From: Myrmaecium sp. VS I D KN 1
Taxonomy: Eukaryota; Ascomycota; Dothideomycetes; Valsariales; Valsariaceae
Assembly (NCBI GenBank): GCA_019775845.1
Contig: JADQAV010000018.1
Span: 999,044 to 1,063,043 of the forward strand
DNA: 64,000 nt
Direction of reading: 5' to 3'
The stretch's first letter is position 1. The number at the start of each line of letters is the position of its first letter. The notes beneath the pieces are model-generated. The model did not search any database. It had not been told where the DNA came from and worked only from the letters and a program-made list of their open reading frames with translations. Shown piece after piece: positions 10,234 to 20,957 of this stretch. The translations under genes were made by a program, and so were the position numbers.

Positions 10234-11297
10234 TGCTCTTGGGTCCAACGCGCTCAGATCCGTGGCCTACGGTGGAGCAGAACGAGAGCTTCTCTCCTTC
10301 CTTCTTTTGCCCCGTCTGTCGAAGGGAAGATCAAGGGCTTGAGGGTGGGAGTAAGAGAAAAGTAAAGTAAAAAGATGATGAACTGAAACAGAGAGGCGAA
10401 TCTCACGTCAGAAGGAAGAAGTTGATCTGGGAATGAGCCGAGCGATTGGGTCACACACACATATACATGCACAGAGATAGCAAGATAGATGGGTAGGTAG
10501 GTAGGTAGATTTATCTATCTATCTGTCGGCAAGGAAGCGTGGACTTATGGAAGTACGTACGTATCTGCCCGTCTCGTCCCGTCCCCGGGGGATGAGGGGG
10601 GAGGGGGCCAGATGGACAGGGGACATCCTATCACCCCTCTGGTTCCCATGGACTCCTATCTCATGTGGCTGATGGAGAGATAAGACAGATCGATACATCA
10701 GTATGGACTGCCAGTAGATTGAAGGCCAACTCCGCGTCTATATACTTGATCCAGTACTAACTATGTGTACAGTACGGATGGAGAGATCACTATCGCCAGC
10801 CTTCTCACCCTTATCTCTCCCCCTCTCCCTCCCCGGGCCTTACCCCGCCCCCGAGGGTTGTCTGAGCAGAGGAGAGGCGGGGGACCGGGGCCAGTCGGCG
10901 ATTTTCTTTCTTTCCTTTTCTCCAATTTGGGTTCCTCCTTCATTTTTTCTTCACTTTATTTGGGAAGGGTTGGTTGGCTTAGTGATTTGGTTCGATTGGG
11001 CTAGATTGCTCTGGCATGGAATTGTACTGTGATGTCTTCCGTCGTTCGTCCCTCGGTTGGATCAACTGTCCTACGAACATCTGTATGTATGTATCCAACC
11101 CGGTTTTCCTTCGCTAAATTCTAGAGTGGAGGAGTGAACATGCCTTTCCTTTTTCTCTTCTAGAGCGTGACTTGTCTGCATACAAATCTTCCCCGTCTAC
11201 ACGAAGTATCCGTACATCTTCCAGAGTTGATCCCTCCATCCATTCAATACCCATAACCCAAACCCCAAAACCAAGAAGAAAAAAAGGGAAATTATAT
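10234..11297. other. Intergenic region
   Basis: 5' flank of the permease gene and 3' flank of the cupredoxin gene. A GTAG microsatellite lies near 10494-10510. No gene supported. Confidence 0.5.
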
Positions 11298-12301
11298 CTA
11301 CAACACCGCCGCCCTCCTAACCAACAAACCCACAACCACCACGTTCGCCCCGCCGAACCAGCCGGGCGCTCCATTCGCCGACGACGTCGCCGTCGTCTCA
11401 GCCGCCGCACTCGCAACGCTCGACACAGCCGCCGCCGCCGCTGCCGCCGCCGCACTCTGCACGGTTGTTGATGTTGCCGTCGATGACGCGGACGCTCCCG
11501 ACGCGGCTGCGGTGCCGGTCGATCCCGCCGCGGCGCCGAGGGTGCTGTTTCCGCTGGATTGGCCGGGGGAGAGGTTCTCGGCGGCGGAGGCGGCGAGGCG
11601 GGCGAATTGGGCGACGGTCTTGTTGCCGGTGGTTTTGCTGGGGTGAGGTGTTAGCTTGACCGTTTCCCTTTTGTCCTGGCTCGCCGGATGGGAAGTAGAG
11701 ATGGTTTGCTTACGCGTTGATGGCGCCAACCATGCCGGCTTGACAGTGTTTGCTTTGGGAGCAGTAGTACCACATCGGGCTGCTGTCTTGGACTTGGATG
11801 GTGTAGGTGAGGGTGCTGCTGCTGTTGCTGCTGCTGCTGCCGTTGGCGGCGGCGGCGGCGGCAACGGCGGAGCTGGAGACGGGCATGAAGCCGGAGAAGA
11901 AGGCGTCCGTCTTGTTCGTCTGGACGTTCTGGATGGGCACGCAGGGCTGATCGAAGGCCGCTTGGACGACGGAATGGTTCTGCGGGTTGGGGGTGTCAGA
12001 GCACGAATGATTCCTGTAAGGGGAGCGCTGCGAGGAGACTCACTTTGGGCCAGAACTCGAATCGCACGTATTCTCCCGGGTTCGCTTGCACGTTGTTGGG
12101 CGAGAAGGTCAGGTCGCCGTTCGCGTTGCTGACTTGGACGACGTGCACGACCTGACCTGCTGTGGTTGTCGTGCTTCCCGATGCCGCGGCGGCGCCGACA
12201 GAGGCGGTAGCATTGACTGCCTTGACTGCGGGTGTCGCGTGGATCGCGAGGACGCTGCTTGCGATGAGGAAGGAGGCCGTGAAGATACGAGTGAGCTGCA
12301 T
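11298..12301 (-). CDS. Secreted serine/alanine-rich cupredoxin
   Basis: An extracellular blue-copper-like protein of 287 residues. Exons on the minus strand are 12044-12301, 11714-11979 and 11298-11637. The N-terminus MQLTRIFTASFLIASSVLAI is a clear signal peptide. The cupredoxin domain spans about residues 50-175. The type-1 copper ligands are all visible: His88 in KNHSVVQAAF, then Cys159, His164 and Met169 in WYYCSQSKHCQAGM, with the usual C-x4-H-x4-M spacing. A Ser/Ala/Thr-rich stalk follows, and the last ~20 residues (GGANVVVVGLLVRRAAVL) form a weak hydrophobic end that could direct GPI attachment. Ala and Ser runs come from GCN/AGC-type repeats. Fungal relatives are called extracellular serine-rich proteins; the role is not established. 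Confidence 0.88.
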
Positions 12302-13356
12302 TATGTGATTCCTTTGGGGGAGGTGGCTGGATATAAGAAATAAAATCCACCCAGATAATAACAGAAGAGAATCGGAGGAATTGGCGCTGTCAACCTGGAC
12401 TCGCCAATGGTAGTATTAAGTACGGATGAAGAGGAAATGGAAATTAGAAAGGAAAGAAGATCGCAGTAGCTGAGAAGGTGTTGGAAGCGTAGAAGTACAG
12501 GTTGCAGGTCTGGAAATGGAGATATAAGGCATTGACCTGAACAAGAAGGGGGCAGACCTAGCGTGTTGGAGGACGAAGACCAGGAATCACATGGCTGGAC
12601 GACACACTGGTGATGCTCTCAAGCCTAGAAATCTGTGACATGGTAGATCTTCGACGCTTGAGCCACAGCCTATTGCGGATGGCATATCTTGAGGCAGTGC
12701 AGGATAAGGCTTCTTGACCGGGATCTAGAAGTGAGCACCGCCTTGCCAATGCAGATTGGCTGGATACTCGTTTTTGATGCACTAGACGTACATGATATTG
12801 AGACCAGTCCATCTAGCAAATCGGGCCTCCTGCGTCTAAGGTTGTATCGGATGCCATATCCCCTCATCCGGTGCTTTTGATATTATTCCCCGGCACAATG
12901 CTAATTCTTTCCAAGCACGAGCACAGCGAAGCGAGGGACTTGGGAAGCGATGTTTGAGATGGTGTCGCAGATCGATCTCCACGTTTGAGGTCGCCGGCGA
13001 CCCCAGTGGCGCCTCCGATGGCCTGTGTCCAGCCACAGACGATCATACAGACCTCGTGGTCCGAGACAATTTTCGTATTCTCTGTGGCTTAGCAATGCCT
13101 CTCCTTCGGTGATCGTCGCTGTCCACTTCAGGGAACGGGCTGGTAGTTTTCTGGCAGTTTTGCTGAACAAGCGGGGCCCTTTCTCTTTGTAGAGTCAGGT
13201 ATCCAGGCAAGCCTTATATCAAGTGCAGACAACCATCCCTCAGAATGGCTATCGCTGCAATCGCAGCCAGCTGTATGGAACTTCCCCCCCAGCAGTGTGG
13301 GGGCAGGGCAGCTGGCCATCTTATTTTCAAGAGCATTCCGCATGCCATGCAAGTAC
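12302..13356. other. Intergenic region
   Basis: 5' flank of the cupredoxin gene and 3' flank of the CENP-X gene. Open frames on both strands are short and lack family features. No RNA gene recognised. Confidence 0.5.
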
Positions 13357-14020
13357 TCAGAAGTCCAGTATCAACTGAGGAGCCAGCCTTTCTAGGTCTT
13401 CGATCTTTTGCAGTTGTTAGCCTCTCATGATTTTTGTGGCAATGGAGTAGGATTGTACTTACCTGCAAGAACTCGTCCGAGATCGTTCCAGTTCTGCCCA
13501 CTTCTTCACGCTCGAATCTGGCTCTTGCGATTGCCTCTCTCACGAACGTCTCCATGTATTTCTGTATGACATCCATCGCCTCCTTTCCGACCCGGACATC
13601 CTTATTCTCGAAGTGTTCGTGCAGCAGCCTGACGAGTAATTTTGGCGGGATCGCCGGCGTTTCCGGCTCTTCTTGGACCTCGCTCAGCTCTGTCACTTCC
13701 TCTTCTCCATCTAGATCCTCGGCGTCGAGCTCTTCTGCTTCTTCCGCCTCCGCTTCATCCACATCCATCTCATCCTCTTCTCTCTCGTCACGAGGTATCA
13801 AGTGGCTCGCGCTCCTGAATCCGGATGCGTTCGACGTCGCCGCAGCCGCTTTAGGTCGTGCCGCGGTACTTTTCGCAGCATTGGTGGAGCCCTTAGGACG
13901 CCCTCGAGCCTTGGGCGCGGAGGCTGTGCTACTCTCTGCACCAGCATGGACGGGGCGCGGAGGCTTGAAGGAAGGGCCTTTCCGACGCGCAGGCGCGGCT
14001 GAGCTCGCTTCAGGTGCCAT
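13357..14020 (-). CDS. Centromere protein X / MHF2-like histone-fold protein
   Basis: A histone-fold subunit that pairs with CENP-S (MHF1) at kinetochores and in the Fanconi FANCM/Mph1 DNA-repair complex. Exons on the minus strand are 13463-14020 and 13357-13404, joined by a 58-nt intron; the protein has 201 residues. The CENP-X domain lies at about residues 120-201: IPPKLLVRLLHEHFENKDVR, then DVIQKYMETFVREAIARA, and after splicing DEFLQIEDLERLAPQLILDF at the extreme C-terminus, where the family ends. The second exon is only 15 codons plus stop and is easily missed. The N-terminal ~115 residues are an extension: a basic KARGRPKGST stretch resembling an AT-hook, followed by a strongly acidic tract. 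It is divergent from the SRP19 gene. Confidence 0.87.
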
Positions 14021-14459
14021 TGTGAGTTGTCTTCTTGCAGAGATGCGACGCGGATTTGCGCTTGGAGCTCGAGGATGTGAAGCGACGCGACGTTGCGCGT
14101 TTTGAAGTATGGGCGAGGATATGGAGGACCGTAACCTCTTCTCGTCCGGGGACTATCGGGATTAGTGTTCGAACTGATATATCCTTCGAGAATCCGGCTT
14201 TGGCAACGCGAAATTGGAAAAGGATTGGTCCACTTAGAGGAAGTGGTAATGATGAAGCTTGGATAGGCAGCTCAGAGCAGTCCAAGACGGGGTCCGGCCG
14301 GCGTCACCACGGGCATCGGCGGGCAAGGCTGGCGGCGGAAGCACACGTTTCTCCGACCCCACGCCCGAATGTTTGCGGGCGATCTTGAGCTTCAACACCA
14401 CCCACTGCACTTGGTATCTTCTCCCAATACACCAAGGCAATCGTCACCAATTGCCCACC
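14021..14459. promoter_or_regulatory. Divergent promoter, CENP-X / SRP19
   Basis: A 439-bp space between two start codons on opposite strands; it must hold both promoters. No TATA box stands out, as usual for housekeeping genes. Confidence 0.5.
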
Positions 14460-15288
14460 ATGTCCCACCACCCTCGCATAGAAGAGGTCAGCGACAGCGA
14501 CAGCGACCCTCCAGAGATGGATCCCTCCGACTTCGACCCGCGCAGCATCATCTCCCCAGCCAACTTCCCCCCCGCTCCCCCCTCCGCGGCCCCAGCAGCA
14601 GACACGCTTCAACCGCAGATGCGCGGTCCCAGCGCCGCGCAGCTCGCCGAACGGGAGCGCACGAAGAACTGGCAATGCCTGTACCCCGTGTACTTTGACG
14701 CCAACCGAAGCAAGGCCGAGGGCCGTCGCGTCGGGAAGGAACATGCGGTGTTGAACCCGCTGGCCAGGACCATCGTGGACGCCGTGCAGAGCTTGGGACT
14801 GCAGCTGGCGTTCGAGCCCGGGAAGACTCATCCGAAGGATTGGGCGAATCCTGGGCGGGTGCGCGTGCTCATCAAGCAGGATGGCAAGCAGGCGACTCGA
14901 CAAGTCAAGAATAGTATGTCCCGTGCCGTCCGAATCGCGTCTTTGCACTGGCGCGAACCTTGCTGACTGGGTCGCAGAATCGCACCTCTACATCCTCGTC
15001 GCCGAGTACCTCAAAGCGCATCCGACGACACCCGAGGATCCTCTCCGCCTCCGCGTTGCGGGTTTGCCCATGCCCAAGGAAGCCCCGCCACCCCCGGCCA
15101 TCCCCCGCGGCTGGAAGATGAACACCGTCATCCCGCTGCACTCGGCCGCTGCTTCGGGTGGTGGTGTCAGTGATAACTTCTTCAAGGACATGATGGCGGA
15201 AATGCAAGGGGAGACGCCCGGCGGCAGTGGAAGCGAAAAGGAGGGTGGAAAGAAGAAGAAGGATAAGAAGGGGAAGGGCAAAGCGTGA
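14460..15288 (+). CDS. SEC65: Signal recognition particle subunit SRP19 (Sec65)
   Basis: The SRP RNA-binding subunit needed for SRP54 loading and ER targeting of nascent chains. Exons are 14460-14913 and 14978-15288, with a 64-nt intron; 254 residues. The SRP19 domain spans about residues 68-175 and begins [20 protein letters not shown], continues through [19 protein letters not shown], and ends after [15 protein letters not shown], which is formed across the splice. The N-terminal ~65 residues are acidic and proline-rich. The C-terminus is a lysine-rich tail ([12 protein letters not shown]) like that of other SRP19 proteins. It shares a promoter region with the CENP-X gene. Confidence 0.93.
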
Positions 15289-15729
15289 AAAATATCTGGC
15301 ACGACGGAGTTTTGAATGCGTTGCGCCCTGGCTTGCGATAGCGATCCGTTGGCCGTTGTCGCTTGACAGCTGCTGACAAACATACCTGACGCTGATGCGG
15401 TTCGGCGGAGCATGACTGCCTTTGGCACTACTTGGGTACATCCCTCGATATGGCTCAAGAGAAACGCCTACCGTCCTCCATAAGAGGCGAGCCAGTCAGT
15501 TTCATGGCACCTTTCACAAACCGTGAGCGAGAAGTCCTCACGATCCGTACATTACTGTCGAAATATTCTTTAACTTATTCATTTGGATTAGTTTGTCTTT
15601 CTCTACTCGATATTCTATTCCTGAACTCCGTCAATCCATTAACCGCGCCCTATGTGCAGCCAGCATTTTCCCGAACGCCTTGATGATCTCTAAAAAATTT
15701 TAAGAGTTATAACATAAGTCCAGGTGACC
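15289..15729. other. Intergenic, convergent 3' ends
   Basis: Space between the SRP19 stop (+) and the aspartic protease stop (-). AT-rich in places; no gene seen. Confidence 0.5.
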
Positions 15730-17316
15730 TCAGCTATACTTGACCGCGCGGGCGACGGCATCGGTCCCTTTCTGCGCAGCGAACCCCAAGATTGGGCCCG
15801 CGCTGGTGTCCGCAAACACCACGAACATGGCGCGCAAGAACATGTCCCCCAGGATGGACAGGCCGAGGCTGACGCCGTCCTGGACGCCGCCGAAGCAGTA
15901 CCCGCTCCCGACGGCGGAGTAGTTGAGGTGGTCGCCGGGCACGCTGAACAGCTGGCCCTGGACCACGACGCCGAAGGCGGGCAATTCCGTGTCGCAGGGG
16001 TAGATGTACCCCCCGGCCTGCGCGTTGTAGGCGGCCCCGTCGACGCGGGCGTAGTATTCACGCGCGACGGCGGAGGGCATGTAGATGAGCGAGGTGCCAG
16101 TGTCGACGATGGGGCTGACGTCGGCCTTGATGGTGTAGTTGCCGACGGCGAAGCCTTCCATGGTGAAGCCCCAGTAGCCGCTGGAGTTGTCGACCTTGGT
16201 GTACACGAGGCTGCCGGTGAACTTGCCGCCGTCGATGTAGCCGAAGTCGTACGTGCCGCCGGAGCCCTGGCTGAGCGCGGCGGTGAAGAGGGGCTGCTTA
16301 AGCGAGCTTTTGACGTTCTCGAAGAAGGTGGCCTGCTTGGTGGGCGAGACCATGTTGACGCTGCCGAAGGCGAGGCCGAGCAGCCCGTCCGCGGAGGTTT
16401 CCTTTTGGAAGCTGGGTGAGACCGACGTTGCGGCTTCCACGGCTTGAGAGGTCACCGTTGCGCCGCCCACGGCAACCTTGTCTGCGTATACGATGCCCGC
16501 GGCCCCGGACCCATCGCTGTAACCGATGCTCCACGTGTAGTTGGCCTTGAGGCTGGCGGTGGAGTCGGCACAACTGGTGGTGGGGTCCCAGACAGTGTGA
16601 TTTTCCTGGTCAGAGGCTGGTAAGAGGTCCGAGAATACCCATCTGGTAGGAGTGGTGTGAAGGTTAATAGATGGTCGTAAAGTAAGAGCTATTTCGGCTT
16701 GAGGGGGGCTGGTGCAAGCTCGTGATGGTTTTTGACGAGGCTGAGGGAGATGCTGATCGGCAAGCGACGTTCAACCTTAACCCAACATCCGGGAACCACT
16801 CCAATCTCTCCAGGAGCAGGCACCCGAATTCAGAAAAATACACAGATTGCGACCGATGGCCAAATGCCATGTGCGAAGGTATAGGATCTTTTGATGGGTA
16901 ACTCACAGATCTGAGCTGCCCGTATCGAAGTTGAGCATCACCTCAGTGCAGCCAATGGTCACCGGGCTTACGTAGTAGGACTTGACCTGGTTTCCAGCCG
17001 AGGCGGACACACTTCCATCCTCTTTCAGACTCGCGACTGTAGACATCATTAGAGTAGGGCTTTGGCGGAATGACAATTCAGCTTTCTCACCAGCTGTCAC
17101 AACATCAGACGGAGGGCTGACACCGTACTTTCTGTACGTTCTCTCCACGGCAAGCGCACCATGTCTTGGAACCCCTTCCTGCTCGATCATCTGGACGCTG
17201 AAGGATTCCAGGCTCTCATTGACGGGCTCCAGCAGATCCTCTAAGAGATTTATCGGACTGGCTCGGACGGCACCCCATAAGGCTGCATAGCCGAGCATTG
17301 AAGCAAGAGAAGGCAT
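15730..17316 (-). CDS. Secreted pepsin-like aspartic protease (aspergillopepsin type)
   Basis: An A1-family endopeptidase, made as a secreted zymogen. Best exons on the minus strand are 17091-17316, 16907-17036 and 15730-16642, giving 422 residues. The signal peptide is about MPSLASMLGYAALWGAVRA; a propeptide with RTYRKYGVSPPSDVV follows. The two catalytic aspartates lie in NFDTGSSDLW (formed across the 264-nt intron) and SPIVDTGTSLIY. The flap region reads YSDGSGAAG. A conserved disulfide pair is visible as YPCDTELPAF and YCFGGVQDG. The 54-nt segment 17037-17090 has GT-AG ends and a CTAAT branch-like site and would otherwise insert a non-conserved stretch (AGEKAELSF...), so I treat it as an intron. 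It keeps the frame and has no stop, so a 440-residue form is also possible. Confidence 0.88.
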
Positions 17317-18432
17317 GAGAGAGTAGTGGAACGTGGAAGGGAAAGGAAGGACTGAACGCTCGGCTCCAGAGCAAATGAATAGATAGGCCCATGGCTATAT
17401 GTGAATCTCAGCAAGCGTGCTCCAGATGCTAGCCACCGCCGTGAGACCAGAAAGGTTGAGACTACAGATTTGACATGTAGAGGGAGCCGGTTCCTAAGAA
17501 ATGCAGGTACTGCCCTAGCCGTTCGCCGAGTCGTACGCTAACTTGGGGCGTGGTTGTTGTAAATAAACGGAGAAGCACGCCATGGTTAGGTTGAGGTAAG
17601 GAATAGATCCAGACAAAACGGTAGTGAGCGGCACGTAGCCGTGGCTCAGGTAGCTGCGGCCTGTAGAGGAGCCCGGGCTGGGAGTAACTTTCAAAGACGA
17701 CCACCGAGTTCAATCGCGATCAACCAATACTGTGGGGCCCCGGTAGATATAAACGTGAACGCAATCCACACGGCTGGGGTGCGTCAATAACCCCATCAGA
17801 GAAAACGGAGAGAGCAGAGGTGATATTGCACTTACGCGTCTTTAACAGGCTGTTTGATTCCTTCCATGTCAAGTTGCCGAAGGAGTCTGGAGCTCTGTAG
17901 ATGATCTTTGATGAGAGACGCGTTGTGTTGCGCTGGTGTTGACGAGGCTAGGAGCGTAACCTTATTCGGAGATCGGTCTGTTGACTTGATTGGTTGGCTC
18001 AACTCGCAATTGGAGAGCAGCTGTTGCTATGTATGCACAGCCTGCTTTCCTATAGCCGTGGATTGTGATGGCGTACGGCCATCAGTCTGACCAAGTGGCT
18101 CTACCTACTGTATATAAGTATCGACTGGAAACCCCTGGTTCAGATTCACGACAGCTAGGTTCCAGTTTCATTGATCTGGCATCCGTATTATTTTATTGAT
18201 CACCCAAAGCTCCAAGACCTCTTTCCATGTGTATTCTCGACTGGCAGTAACTCTTGGTAGAACGGGTTGTTAAATTGCGTGCTACGGTCCGGAAGGTGGC
18301 GGTCTTCAACCACCGGATATGCCCTGATCCGGTAGATTTCGCTACCTGATTTCGTGCACTGTTCCGCTGGACATGGCTGAATCACCTAGGTGATCATAGC
18401 TATTGCTGGCAGTGGCTTCTGTACTAGAATTT
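17317..18432. other. Intergenic region
   Basis: 5' flank of the protease gene and 3' flank of DBP6. A TATATAAG box near 18111 on + is not followed by a convincing reading frame. No gene supported. Confidence 0.45.
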
Positions 18433-20614
18433 TCATCTTGTCTTGTCCTTCCCTTCCACCGCCTTCTGCAAGTCTTTCAGAGCGGCCTCGTATGCCTTTC
18501 TGCTTCCCTCGCTCAATGAAGAGGACGGGATATTCAGCCGCTCCACTTGCCTTTCGCCTCTCTTGATTTCCGGAGCCCTGGCCACCGAATTCCAAAACCA
18601 CCTCGCTTCAGGCCTCGTGACAAAAGTCCAAGCTGTTCCCTGCTTGCCAGCACGCGCCGTACGTCCAACTCTGTGAACATAGCTGGTAACACCATGAGGA
18701 ATGTCGTAGTTGACGACGTGGGATAGCTCAGGGACATCGAGCCCTCGGGAAGCTCGATCTGAGGCGATGAGAATGTTGATCTTGCCTGAGCGGAAGGCAG
18801 CAAGCATCTTTCGCCCTGCAGAGGTAGCAGACGATTTGGTGAGGCTGCCGATCATATGCTTGTATGGCGGGTGTAGTGTTCCGAGCAGGTAAGCTAGACG
18901 GGAGGCATTTTCGTTGTTGCTAGTGAATATTAAGACGCGGGGTATGTTGCTGTTGTTCTTAGTACCCCGAGCCGGCGAAGTGCGCTTCTTCTCGCGAGTA
19001 ACGCTGGCTGAGTGCGAGCTCTCATCCTCGGAGATATCCTCATCCGATGAGCTAGATTCACTTGAGCTATCGGTTTCAGACGAACTGTCCGAGTCACTGG
19101 AGCTTTCTGAGCTGTCCGAGCTGCCAGATTCAGACGACGTCTCAGGGTCGCTGTCGGAAGAGGCCTCAACAAGGTCCTTAGCCTCTGGTCTTTCCTGTCC
19201 ACCCACCATGATTCTGTCTTGTAGCAATTGCAAAAGATAAAGTGGTTTGTCGGCACCGTCTCCCACAGATATAGCCCATTCCTTCAGCGAGGAAGGCAGC
19301 TCAAACGTCTCCCCGGAGCCCAGGGTATACTGTCGTTCAGTAGTTTGTTCTGCCGTGTCATCACTCTCCACGATGACCAATTTTGGTCTTCTGAGCTTCA
19401 AGGAAGCGAGCTTTCCAAGGTCCCGTGTCATAGTTGCACTGAGAATGACCTTCGTAATCTTCTTCTTCTCCGGGGGTAGGTTCAGCGCTTCGAGGATTTT
19501 CTCCCTTGAACTTCGTTGATCTTGCGGGGTTTGCGCCTCTAATGAACCCATAAGCACTTCCACCCACTCTTGAAAGCTTTGGTCCAAAAGCCTATCAGCT
19601 TCGTCAATGACTAGCCACTGTACGTCCCTAAGGCTGAACCCCATGGTCGAACGGATGTGTTCAACAAGGCGTCCGGGCGTGCATATCAATATATCCACCT
19701 TAGACTCGTACTCCGGAACATGATGTGGCAGCGTATCCACAGCATCATTTAGATACGGGTCAGTCTCTACTCTGCCGGACGCGGCTTGTTTCCTAGCTTT
19801 ATCCTGTAAAGCAGCAGATACCTCTGGATTCCAGATCGCCCCCCGCTTGACCAAAAGCCCATGTTCAGCGCTGAAGGAGTGGTTCCCTACAGCTGTACCG
19901 ACCTTCAGTCCAGACCCGGCTACGCATTGTTCGGCGATATCGCGCGCTTGCGAAACCAGCTCTCTGGTAGGCACCACTATCAACCCACGCAGCTTCGTGA
20001 CGGCAAGGCCCTTGAGACTTTCCACCAAGGGCAACACATAAGCCAGGGTTTTTCCGGACCCAGTTGCTGCCGACACGCAAACGTCGCCTAGATGCCTGCG
20101 ATCTCCAGGAAGCAGCAGCGGGAGGCATGCGGCTTGCACCGCGAAAGCTTTCTCGTAGCCTTTTTTTTTCAGTTGTGCGACCAGTTTGGGATCAATTCCT
20201 AAGTCTTCGAAGGGCGTGGTAGAATTCGAGGAAATTGTGAGCGGCGCGGTAAGCCAGGGAGGCAAAGCGGAGAAATTCGGGTTGTATAACGGTTGACGAG
20301 CTTTAGGAGGTTGGGGAAGCGGTCCAAGATCTATGCTATCATCAGATTGACGTTCTATGCAGAGGAGAGCAGGTACCAATACCGTGTAGTTCAGGTTGTT
20401 CTTCCGGCTCTTCAGACGGCGCGGCGGCAGCAGCTTCACGCACAGCTTGCGCAATCTTTGCGGACCTTTCAAACTTGGACAGAACACTCTTGTGCTTCTT
20501 TTGCCGACCCTCGGCCTCTACGTGCCCATCATTCTCCTCTATATCGGTCCTCTTCCGTTTATTTGCTTTCTCCTCTTCCCGCTTCGAAGATCTCGACTTT
20601 GCTGAGACGGACAT
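18433..20614 (-). CDS. DBP6: DEAD-box ATP-dependent RNA helicase DBP6
   Basis: A nucleolar helicase for early 60S ribosomal subunit assembly. Exons on the minus strand are 20383-20614 and 18433-20330; 709 residues. The Q-motif region (FEDLGIDPKL, ~118) precedes motif I AATGSGKT at 165-172. Then come Ia PTRELVSQ, Ib TPGRLVEH, II VIDEADRL, III LSATMT, motif IV VLIFTSNNENASRL, V ASDRASRGLD and VI HRVGRTARAGK, all intact. Between motifs III and IV lies an acidic serine tract of about 60 residues. The N-terminus is basic and nuclear-type. The intron was placed with acceptor at 20331-20332 (52 nt, CTGAT branch-like site); an acceptor 24 nt closer would leave only 28 nt, too short for a normal intron. 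It is divergent from PIG-A. Confidence 0.93.
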
Positions 20615-20957
20615 TATTGGGAGGCAACGGCCTGACGAGCGCGACGCAGAAAATTGGCACTATATGCGGCGCGGACAGCTTGCACCACCGGCGGACAGAA
20701 TTTCGAGTATGGAGGGACGAATTTGTCTCTGTAGACTTCATGGCTACAGAGCAAGCTCCGTCAGATAGGCGGAAGAATTTCTGCCACCGCCTTTGCGGAG
20801 GTCCGGCGGAGACCCTGAACGGAGATGGACAATGCGACTGGACATCCTGGAAGCAACCTCACCTGTTATGATATGGAATCTCTCAACCATCGCAGTATCC
20901 TACAATGAGCTGTAGTACCTGCTTATGTAGACAGCGCGACAGCAGAACCTGTTCAAG
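20615..20957. promoter_or_regulatory. Divergent promoter, DBP6 / PIG-A
   Basis: A 343-bp space between two opposite start codons. No strong TATA box. Confidence 0.5.

Noticed and set aside
10976-11010. tRNA-like GGTTCGATTGG word
   Set aside because: No matching acceptor or anticodon stem could be built around it.
18106-18180. TATATAAG box on + with no gene after it
   Set aside because: No reading frame with coding features follows before the DBP6 3' end.
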